Shown one piece after another: positions 36,401 to 48,400 of a stretch of DNA of 64,000 nucleotides. Position numbers and translations under genes: made by a program. The stretch is from Gerris lacustris. Its lineage: Eukaryota > Arthropoda > Insecta > Hemiptera > Gerridae. The stretch covers positions 41,203,115 to 41,267,114 of the forward strand of contig OX578278.1 in the NCBI GenBank assembly GCA_951217055.1, read 5' to 3'. The notes under the pieces are model-generated. The model ran no database searches and had not been told where the DNA came from. It worked only from the letters and a program-made list of their open reading frames with translations. Positions within the stretch are counted from its first letter, which is position 1; the number at the start of each line of letters is the position of its first letter.

Positions 36401-39400
36401 GTAATATTGAAAATGGTCCTGATCGAGTTGAAATTTGGCACGAATGTACCTCTTTGTATGACAAACAAGCCCGCCAAATTCGATTTTGATATTGGCCGCC
36501 ATTTTGAAGTTATCAATATTTGAATTATAAACTTTGACGGTTAATAATTCCGAAAGTATAAATACGTTTTTGACTTATAGCATATCGTAGGAACTGGAAA
36601 AAATTAAGGAACAAATATAAAAAAAAAAAACGATGAAATTCCATTAATTAAGTTACAAGCGAATATAATTATTTATTAGTGCGATAATTTTGGTGACGTC
36701 AAAGTTTGTTTACATCTGTCAAAATACCGCCAAAGTTCAATTTTTTTTTTTGTAGTTACGGTACACAAAATCAAATTAATAAAAAACTGTTCTAAAATTT
36801 TTATAATTGCATTTGTTTAACAGTGCTAAACAACAAAAAGTAACTAAAATACTTTTTTTTACTTAAAATTAAGTCACTTAAAGTCACTTATCTGGGGAAA
36901 ACAGGTCACTTAAAAGTCACTTATTTTGAAAAAAATAGTCACTAAAGTCACTTAATTTTGAGGAAAATCTGCTACAAGCCCTGTCCTTGTTTTTGTCCTT
37001 AGTTTTGTCAATAGTTAGTACCTAATAAAACATTAATTTCGAATAAAAAAAGTTTTATTGAACACATTTTTTATAAAAACAAATTACACTTATACACATA
37101 ACCAAACATTTTTTCAGAATTGTCATAAAAAAAATAAAAACGCAGCCTTAACACTTTCTCTGCTATCCTGGTTAAATATGTATATGTAATTAGAAAACTT
37201 AAATCTTTTAAAATGATCAAATTCTTTTGCATAAGAATAAAGTAAACAAAAAAAAAAAAATCTCTAATCTTTACTCCGTACTTATGTTTGTAGTAGAGCT
37301 TGTTAATGTGTTTAAACCAAAGTGAGGGCGACCCGCTCACATTCCTGGTTTACCGATGGTTTTATTAAACCTAGGAAATAGTAATTGAAGAATACCTTAA
37401 AGAGCTGATAAGCTGGAATACCGTAAAATCACAGGGGGCGTGTTTTTCCGAAATGGCGGTTTAAATGTCGGCAGCGCGCCCACCTGAAGGTTAAAAACTA
37501 TTGAATCATGGATATGATGTCCACTTATTGACATTTCAATGCTTTTCTATGAAGTGGAGTAAACCAGTTTACTTTGTCTAAGTGGATCTTATGGTGCAAA
37601 ATTATTAAACATTAATCCCTTTTTGATTAGTATTTGGTCTGTCAAGGAGCTCTGGTATCATTTTTATATAAAATTTATAACTTCTATTGGTGAAATATAG
37701 CACTACAATGAATACAAGGGAAAACCAATCTACCTCCTATAATATTCTAACTTCCTGGCATAGTAAGAGCATCACATTTTGCATTTCATTTATTGAAACT
37801 TAAGCCAGCCAGCATATCGTCAAAATATTGTATTATAAATGAAAGCCTAAAGACCTCATGTTAACCCCAAAGATGCGTTTACACCTGACACTTCTCTCTG
37901 GCAATAAATGTCAAGTGTCAGATAGAAATCGCTTTGAGTGTTTACATCTGAGAGAAATTGCTTGAGATTTATGTCGGAGATATATGTCTGACACTTCTCG
38001 CAATGCCTAAATTTGCAATAAATGTACGAAGAGGAGTTTGAATTTTCAAATAATCGGTGTTTACATCTGTTGGTATAGAAGTGTCGACACTTATAGCTGA
38101 GAGTAGAAACATAAATCTCAGACTTCTGTTCTAAATCTGAGATTTCTGTCTGACTTAAATGTCAGGTGTAAACGCACCTTAACTTCCTGTTTGTTTTGCT
38201 TCTTTTTTTTTTGCTGGTAACTGTTCAAACATCCCCATCATTGTCTGTCACTCTAGTTAATAGTCCTAATTATTACTTTCAGAAACAATAAATCTGTTTT
38301 CGTTTATCTGTTTAGTCAACCTAGTGAATATAAATTCGGCTAAGTATGTCTGGAGGTCAGGCAGTTTGTTGTAAGTTGGTAACGTCACTTTTATGTCTCT
38401 AAATCGGTTCTATTGTGTTAGTAAAAAATGTTAAGTAATGCTGTGAGAATCGATTATACGTAATATTTTGATTATAACCTGAAATCATAGAGTAACCTAC
38501 CCAAAAGAGTGTGTTATGGGCTTGACAACCGCATTCTAAAGCTTAGCCCAATATTCTACTGCTAAATAATATTAGAATGCATGTAGATAAGTATAAGCTT
38601 TAGAATACAGTTGCCAAGCCTGCAACACACTATTTTGACCAGATTACACTTATTAATTTAGATTTATTGAAGAGATTTTCCACCTTCATCTTACAACAGT
38701 GATAAGAGTAAAACTAAAGTCTGCTGCGGGCTTGGGAACCATATTCTAAAGCTGCTCTGAAGGTAAACTAAATGCTTCTTTCAAGTCCCAGAATTGAACT
38801 AAAGAAATTAACAAATTTCTAGCCTTTTCAGTTTCCGAGATTTAGTTATGCATAGGTGGCTTAGAAAGACCTTTTTTTTTATTAATAATTAAATATAGAA
38901 AAATACTTTTATCTACTCACGGCAGCAAAATTAAACATTGTTGTACTGTTTTCAATCTGCAAAATGTAATTTTTCTTGATTCTTTTGTAACGTCAAAAAA
39001 CACCCAGCTAAATAATAGTGTCAGCTAAATAACAAACAGGCTGGCAAATTTTAAGAAAAGGTTACTAGATCGCTGGGTATGAACTCTCCCACATTGTTCA
39101 TTTTTATATATTTAAGTGTAATATTCTGCTAAATATTTATATCTTTTTTTAAAATACCTTTAGAAATTATAATAATATAACAAATTTTATTATTTTAGAG
39201 TGATTATTAAAAAAAATTGGGATAATAAAAACAGCTGTTAATAAAAAAGGGGCAACACTGAATTGGTTTTGCCTTTGTTTTGTTTTAACTTAATGACTCA
39301 AACCTTCGTATTTTTACAACTTTCATTTCTTTAAATCTTTTATCTATTAAAAAAGGAATATAATAATTGGTGTAATTTTTCTGCCGTTACTAGATAAAAT

Positions 39401-42400
39401 ATTGTATGTAACTATGCAGCAAAGGAAACATTCCTGACTCGTTTAAAGATTACCTGCTTCGGTTACACCTTAGCAGGTAATTAACATTTTCCTGTCTCGG
39501 CTTCGCCTCGTCAGTCAAAATTTTCCTGACTCGGCTTATTTCCTGCCTCGGCTTTGCCACCGCAGTAAAATTGTTTAGCCTATCCTTGCCTTCGGCTCGG
39601 AACTAAAATTTAAATAACATGTTTGCTGCCTAGTAACATAAATAACTATTATTTATTTAATAAATAATAAGTTAGATTGCAACATGCTAATGTCCTATGA
39701 AGTAAATCATGTTAAAATTTCAAGGCCCTAGACCAAATAGTTTAAGAGATATAGCAACCATAAAAACTTCTTCTTGAATCAAAATGGTAGATCAAAATGT
39801 TCTTTTATAGTGAAGTTTTACATTATTGAAGCAAGCTTTGTAGCCCAATTTGTAATTCCAGAATTAACAGCTTCCTAAATGTAGTGATTAATAGGTGATT
39901 AGGTGAATTTGGCCTTAAAAGTAGCTTATAAATGGCCCCCATCTTGAATATGAGTGAGTATCTGGGAATGAAACTGCCAGTAATTTTACCAGGGAGATAA
40001 CAAATATGTGTGCCAATTTTGGCTCAGATATCTCAAAGAATGAAAGAGCCTATAAAGAACATACACTCACACATATTTTTATGTATAGATAACAAAAAAT
40101 ACAGCAATATTTGTGTTTTTGTATGTTTAGATCGCTGCTAAGATCAATCCAGTTGGTGCCAATTCTGACAGTGGCACTAAGAGGCCTCTCGACGATGGAC
40201 AGGGTAAACATATTTCTATATCTAAACATTCAAATATTAATAAGATTAGAAAATTTCTTTAATGAATGTCATTAATAAAAATAAAAAACAAAACATTTCT
40301 TCACTATAAACAGTATACTTTTCTAGTAGTCGTTCTTTAAACAAATTTTATTTTTAATATTTATTCCTTTTCTTGCTGTTGCTTGACAGATCTACGGTGT
40401 TGTGGATATCAACTAGAAATTTTGTTGTCAGTAAGGCTTATGAACAAGTATAATCTAAAGCAGGATTGACAACCTTTTTGTCGATAAGGGCATAGTACTA
40501 GATTTTAAAATCACTGAGGGCACAGATTTGACATATATTAGTCTTTGATACATTATATCAGCGATCATAGAATCCTTAAACAGAAAGATTTCCAACTCCC
40601 CTCTTTATCCACCTGTGTTAGACTACTAGCGCTCCACGGGAATTTGGCGGTTAATATTGTAATTAAATCTTTTACGCCATTCAAAATATTTTGAGTTTCT
40701 TAATTCAAAGAAATAAATGTATAAATTAATTTGTCAGTTTACTAGATTCGAACCCGGGAACTTTCGCATTCGGAGCAATCGCGCATCTCACACAGCCACC
40801 GAGGCTATTCTTTTTTTATTTTGTTTATTTACAAAATAGTACAAATGTCTGAAAGCCAGTATTTGTTTGTATTTTAGAATTCGAGGAATGTAAAAAGATC
40901 ATAAGTAGTTTACAATTTTAACCGCCATCTGCCCGACCGGCGCTAGTGGTCTTACACCTCTAGAATACTGGAGTTGGATACCCCTGCATTATATAGTCTT
41001 CTAGCTTTTAGTCTAGTGAGGGAGCTTTTAAAATCCACCAGGGGTGTCACAGAGCCTATGGAGTGACAGGATGCCTGCCAACCCCTACTTTAAAGCCTAC
41101 CCCCATTTAAAATATTTTATCTATGATTGATACGAAATATAAACATTATATCTTTGTTTAGATGCGTAGAAAGTGATTATTTACGTACTTGTATTCATTG
41201 CGCATGCGCGTCTCATAGTTCTGAATAATTCCTCTTCTTTATCGCACTAGTGCGGCAAAGAAGAGGAATTCTTCAGCTTTACGCACGATTAGTGAGTTTG
41301 TTTACATTTAACAATACTAATTTGGTGTTCTTTTATTAAAGTAACTGTTTATATCGAGTTTTTAGTGAAAAACAATGAGTGAATCAAGTGACTTTGACGA
41401 AAATGTGGAGAATAATAATCCTCCAGAAATAATTAATTCGGCAAAATATACAATTCAAGAATTAATTATCAAGAGTGCGAAAACAGCATTTTGCATTGCT
41501 CGTGTGGTTTTACTACCCTTGCTGTCGCTTAGGTGCAAACTCCACACTCGCATGCAAAATGCTACTTTCCGCACTCGACGCGTAATGTACTATTTTCCTC
41601 ACTTGACGCGTAATGTACTATTTTCCTGTATACTGAAGACATGTAAAAATTCAATCAACTAAATTGATTTCTAAGTTAAACTCTCACTGCTATGGATAGG
41701 TTAGCAACTTGGCAATGATGCTCTCGGGGGACTGCAAACAAGATATTATTGTTAAGTTAGTTACTGCTAAGGAGTTTAAGAGCTAATATACTCGTCAACT
41801 TATACACTTAAGGTGAACAAAGTCCCTTGGTTCACCTTTATTCATGAGAGCATATTGATTTCCAAGCTTTTAATATCTTAGCATTGAAAGGGTTAATCAT
41901 ATTTTAAAATTTTATTTCCGTGAAGACATGCTGGTTTTTTATTTTTATTATAAATAATAAAAAGAATATTGTTTTGTCAAATGTTTCTATGGATTTTAAT
42001 TCTATGGAGAATTAAATTGTTTTGTCAGTGTCCAAAATGAACACTTTTTATGATACCGGTGGGGACTTGCAGAATTGTTTTGTACAAGATTCAAAATCAA
42101 AATTAAATGTTAATGCTTTATTAGTTGTCATCAAGGAGTTTTATCTAATGTAGATCCTGCATTAAGGATTTTTTTCTATTTTTAAGGGGGGGGGGGGGGG
42201 GGGGAGAGGAGGTGTCTTGCTTAAATTACATGGGGTTTTAAGGGTTTCATTATTGTTAGGATTTTTCTTGGTTTATTTATTTACACTATTCTATATCTAA
42301 GGTTAATATTTGTTGGGTTTTTAACCTGTGTATGTTCAAAAATAAAATGTTCCTAATATATGTTGAGTTCAGAACGATCAGAAAAAGGGTGCTATGTAAT

Positions 42401-45400
42401 TATTAAAAGGAATTAACATTCACAGAAAGGACACAAAATAATCTTACCTAATCCACTTCTGAAAAGATGTTTTTTTGTTAAATGTCAAAAGCCTATTAAG
42501 AACATTAAAAGACTCATTAAGTGAGTCTAAAGCAGTGATGCACAACTGTGACCCATTTTTCAATCATATTTGTGGTGTGTTATGCATTAAAAACATTTGG
42601 CATGTTATACAAGACATTAATTTACTGAAATGTGTTAAAATCCCTCCCGAGGGTGTAGGCTTCCCTGGCATTTTGTCGAGTTAGATTTTTAGGTCTTGGT
42701 GATTGCGTCTTAAAGGGGTTTTTTGTTTTTGCTCTTACTACTGAATGCATCTTTAAAAGGGGTTTATTAATTTTTTTTTATTACCTAAATAATTATAATT
42801 AAGAATGAATGAGGTGTTCGATGTTAACAATTATATTATGGGTCTTACAGTGAACGGAGGAACAAAAGTCTTGTTCGTGTTTATAATAATATTTTGTGTT
42901 TGGTTTTTTAACCCCCTCTTTACTACAAATTTAATAGGTTAAAAAAGTAAAAAATACTTAAAGTAGAATGCTTAATTTTTCATACATGCGTTAATGTTAT
43001 GTATGTTAACAGTAAAATAATAATAATAAGCTAGTTATAAATAAATTGTTTCCTATTATTATTATTGGACTGGAATGTTAGAAGGGTGGAAATAAAAAGA
43101 CGAAAAATTATAATAATAAATGGAAAAATGTTTGGTGAAACTCTTTGTCGGCAATAAGTACTCAATAATATATAGATAATAAAGATTTCACGGTGGAAAC
43201 GTTTGTGTTGTTTTAGTATTAACGAGGGATTAATGAAGAAAGAAAAACACTTGTTGAACTATCTGATTTCCTGTCATTGATTTATACTAATGTGTTCAAT
43301 ATTTACGAGTGTCGTATTGTAATGATATGTGAGGAAACTAAATTAAATTTAAAGTATACTAATTATAAACAAACATAACTTGTAATAACTTGTGACCCTG
43401 AATTGATGTAACAACATAACTTCTTCATAAATTTTCAATCAAGTTTTCATAATGCGTTGCTCAAATTGAGATGATTCTAGTCGTGGAACAAAAATATTAA
43501 GATCAATCACCTTACAAGGCACAGTCTCCACCTGAAGACCCAGAACTCTAACTTTTAAACTATATTTATTTATTTATATATTTTATTTGTCTTTTGTCAA
43601 TACGGTCCTTGACTAAAGAACAAAATTATATTCTGTCTTTTATACACATAAGGTTGTGCGTCACTATTCTGGAGCAGTGGTTCTCAACCAGGTGTGTGCA
43701 CACCTCCAGAAGTGCATGAGACATCTAGTTGGGGGTGCAAGACTCCGATTTTTGAAATTTCAAAGAAACATTTCGGTATTTCAATTTTTATTTTACCTTC
43801 AGAAATTAATCTTGCCGTACCTATTTTTTTCTTTAATCTTTTTGGCACTCTTTTATTATCCAAAGGCCACTCAAATTTTTAGGAATACCTATGTCTAAAA
43901 ATCGTCAAGACAAAGGGGCAATATCTCTTAAGAGAATAGTCGGATCTTATAAAAATCAGATAGGATTGTTTGTACCAGAGTGTCGGGATCTGAGTGGCCT
44001 TCTGATAATGAAGAAGTTCACTATATTTAATCATTTTTAAATTTTGGGAGTTAGTGGTCTTGTATTCCCTAAGTGGAGAGCGAGGCCGGTAGTGAATAGT
44101 ATGGAGGATTGTTGACGTTTTTTATGTTGTATTTCAGAGCCTGATAGTAAGAAGTTAGCAGCTGCCGGGTTGGTCGGAAGACCAGCTCCAGGTATAGTTA
44201 ATGTCTCTGGTCTACCGCTCGGTCCGGTCTCTTCTGAGGACATCAAAGTACCTGATAAAATGGTCGGGCTGAGTAAGTAGAATTTCACTCCTGTATTTAG
44301 AGTTAGATTCCATTTAGTCCAGGATGTAGCGTGCAAAAAAGTGTCAGACTAACATCAAGCTAGAATTTTGTGTATAAGTTAATCTTTTTGTGCCTTTATT
44401 AAGAATATGTGGTCGGCCAAGTTTGTCTGCTGGACTTAGCTGGGAAATAGGCATTTGAAGAAAACAAACCCGTGGCGAGCAGCCATGTCCCATTGTGCCA
44501 TGAAATTGTGGTTTTCATGATCTTAAGTACAAAATTAGTTTGTTGACCAAAATAAAAGTTGATGTTAGTTTGTCACTTGATAGGTTACCACTTTGATTTG
44601 GTATAATATTTGAATAACCAACATATCAAGTGAAACACTTTCATCAAATTGATTTTTGATATATTTTACTAACTAATTCCTTACTCAAAATCATGGAAAT
44701 CACATTGTCTACAACAATGGGTGGGACATGGCTGCTCTTCACTCATGCCTATTTCCAAGCTGTCCCGCTTATGATCGTAGCCGACCAAATTTTCTAAAAA
44801 GACACCAAAAGATTAACTTATACACAAAATTCTAGCTTGATGTTAGTTAGACACTTTTTTGCATGCCATCTCCTGGATTATATTTTTTATTATCATAGCA
44901 ATAGCAGATAACTATTAGATATCCTTTGGGAGACTTGAGATTAAGGTTTGTTTGAGCACAATTGGATAGTCCTACTTGCTACATGGATAACAATTGTTTT
45001 GCTAATTAATGATTAAGTCAATCTTAAGGGCTTTAGTTGTACAACTTTGTACGACGATTGATATGTATGTGTGCCAAACTTGTTAATAGTGTATTACTTG
45101 GTAGTTCAACGAAGTGCTTTGTGTACGGCCTTATGCTTATGATTAAATTCTTGTGTTACTTTCGATGTCTGTTGGTTCCTATTAATTGTATTATGTTAAG
45201 GTATGTTTACTTTCTAATAATATCAATTTTTTTCACTTTCTTCGCTAAGATTTTTGGTATAACAGTCCCCTATGATGAAAATCATCCTTGCTCTAAGATC
45301 CTGACTTGGGCAGGAGCTGATTAGAAAATCTGTGGCCTCCTGATATTTTATCAGGTTCTGAGGGGACAGAAGTACTTATTTAAATATCAAACAAAAAACC

Positions 45401-48400
45401 TAAATAAGTAGACCTCTTATACTCCTTAAGGACTATTCTAGAACCCTAAGAAATGTATCTCTTTGTTATGTGTTAAAATGCACCAAGTCCAATTGACTTA
45501 AAACTTTTTTTTTTTGTAACTAATTGTCTCTTAATTTGTTTCAGTTATTGGTCGAGGTGGGGAACAGATTACAAGGCTGCAATCAGAGTCAGGTTGTAAA
45601 ATTCAGATGGCTCCAGACTCAGGAGGGGCTCCGGAGAGAACCTGTACCCTTACTGGAAATGCCAATGCTATAGGGTAAGTTCTTCTTTGTCTATATGTAA
45701 AATGTCCCTACTGGCAGTAGGGACATTCTCTTTTTCTTTTTTAAATTATTCATTGGCTATTCAGAAAATATACTTTTTTTACTCTAAATGAATGGGCTAG
45801 AAAGGGGGGATAGTCTAACAGGAATCAAATGAGAGGTAATTTTTGATACCATTTCAGTCACAATAACTTGACAAATAAATAGATTACCTACATTAAAGCA
45901 GCATACACCATTCTTATGATTATGTTAGGGGGGTTTCGAGACCACCACACATATATTTAAAACTACCAATTCAAAGTATTTTTTTTTCTTTTATTATTTA
46001 TACATTAAATTATTCTGAATTCCATTCCTTGGTCTAAGTTTTCATCTCATTTGAGTTTTAGTCACTTGGGCCATTATCAAGCTTAATAATTGTTCTTATA
46101 GAACATCCGAAAGCATCTCCTACTTAATGTTGGCATATAGTACTGCCTTTGTCACTAAAACTTATTTATTTTTGTCATATGTAAGAATTTATAACCCAGC
46201 TTGATTTTATACCCACGAAAAAAATAAATGTTAGTGACAAAGGTGGAACTTTGCAAAACAAATTACCTAAATTGGATGTTTTATAAGAACAATTATTAAG
46301 CTTGATAATGATCAAGTTGGTATTGAAATATCGCAAATGAGATAAAAACTTTGTTTTAATTTATACCTTTAAGATCAAGCTATTCAGAATAATTTAATGT
46401 ATACTTAAATTAAAGGGTGTACAGGTTTTATATGCAGAAAGTAAAATAACTTTTAAAGTGAGTCTAATGCTTTTTGACTTTGTAAGAATGAGAATTATAG
46501 TTATTTTCTGAATAATATTAATTCATAATAACAATCATCCGCGGCACAACAGGCTGAAGGCTTAGATTTGCCAAAGGGCTCATAGAACTTTTATATGTGG
46601 AGGACGACACAGGGTTGACGTGTCGTTCTGTCACTGGTATAAACTGTATAATTGGCATTCTTAACCAATATCTGAATAGTCATTGCATAATTTTAATTGA
46701 GCTCTTGTTTAGTTGCATCTAATATATGTAACACAACAAGATATTTTCAATGTATTTTATCAAGTTTAAAATTGCTTATTTAAAGAATAAAATTAGCAAA
46801 ATTAATTAATGATTTCATTAGAACTTTATATTTAATTTTCCTTTAGCTTCCATTTTGTTTTTATTATGCATTCGTTATTATTTAATTTACTACTTTTAGT
46901 TTTTATATTACTTTTAATTTTTTCTCTAACTCAAGCAAATGTATTTATACATAGATAATAATTCTTGTTGTTGTTGTTGTATAAGTAGAGTTTTATAGGC
47001 GGTATTATGTGATTTTTTTTGGTGTGTTATGCTATGTTCTATAATGAAGGAGAGCGAAGGAGCTGATCAATGCAATTGTTCACCAGAGGTTCAAGACGGA
47101 AGGCCCTGCTCCACGAGGCATGGAGGAACTCGTTAACACTCCGCAGAACATTCCTAATAACCCATCTTTTGTTAGTTTCAACCTATATGTAACATCATGA
47201 CTCCTTTTATTTGTTTTGTTCATAACCTTTTTTATGTGATTAAGCATTTACCAGTGTTTTTTTGGAACAAAGTTCCTTAAGGCACGTTCCGGAGCCCGGG
47301 AGTGAATCCGGAAAAAAACTACTCACAAAATCTACTGATGACGATAACTTGAGTAAAAAATGACCGAGTTAATTGAAATTTGACATGTTCATTTTACCAA
47401 TGCCCAGGATGAGTTCGTTGGACAACGTTATCCGCCCAAGTGTTCACACGCAACACTCACTTAAACGGAACTTTAAATTTAAAATTGGAATTATAGGACG
47501 GGAAAAAATTCTAACTACATCTATTTAATGAGACAAACAACTTTTATTAAATACTTTTTTTTAGTAAAACGAACACCGACGACACTGCTAGGAAGTGATA
47601 AAGATCACTAAATTCATTGAAGCGGACCTAAACGTTTCAAATAAAGAAAACGTTTTTAAATAAGGAAACGATTTTAATAAAACTTCTTACACATCATCTA
47701 AAGTACAATTTAAACAGGGACGTAAAATTTCAACCTGATACAAGCAGAACTTTTTGAGTAGGGAAGAGATATATTTAATAATATTTTAAATTATTAGACC
47801 GGGTAGGTAGAAAACATTCCTATTTTCTACCAACTACAACCATATACTTTAACTATAAACTCATCATGATTAACTTTTTTCTCAATATTCAATACATATT
47901 TATTGTAAGACGCTTGCTTTAATGATAAAAATATTGCTTTTCTTAAAATTTTGCCTTAAATTCGCTAGGTACAAAAAGTTAGTTACTTTTAATTTTGTCT
48001 GTTTTCTAACCCCCCCATGTTTAAGTAGTAAGCAACGTATACGTACTTAGCAGTATGATTTTATAATTTATATTAATTTTATGAAAAATGTAAGGAACCT
48101 CGTTCCTACCTGGTGTCCCACGTATTTTTTTTTTCTAATTTTAACACTATGTGAAGCCTATAACTGTGATTGCTGGTGTTAAATCACCATTTTAGGAATC
48201 CAACCTATTATTGTATTATTTGTTTGTTTGGTGATCTCTAGATCACCTTCATTAATACTTAAAAATGCTAATGTAAAGTAATTGTTTTTTGTTTTTTTAT
48301 GGCATATGTTATATATACAATATAAATACTAGCCTTCACCCCGTGCTCCGCCCGGGACTCATGCTGGGTATTAGTGGCTATGTTTCCTATTGTCATGTAG

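Larger units (their letters stand above)
35621..37490. mobile_element. TTAA-flanked element interrupted by another transposon
   Basis: TTAA at 35617-35620 and 37491-37494 flank inverted ends CCTTCGGGCTGCGCG (left) and, read inverted, CCTTCAGGTGGGCGCG (right). About 100 bases of the left end are followed by the inserted element 35723-36982; the remainder resumes at 36991. No transposase was seen. It lies in PSI intron 1. Confidence 0.7.

Noticed and set aside
35894..36502. A 202-codon minus-strand frame
   Set aside because: It crosses a dispersed repeat also found at 16206-16505 and lies in a hAT-like element; no transposase or other domain was recognised.
40461..40474. CAGGATTGACAACC as a second hAT end outside the element at 40581-40986
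   Set aside because: The flanks 40453-40460 and 40987-40994 do not match, and the inner ends pair far better.
40735..40815. Possible tRNA gene on the minus strand
   Set aside because: Both promoter boxes exist, but the acceptor stem does not pair and it sits inside a transposon; treated as a SINE head.
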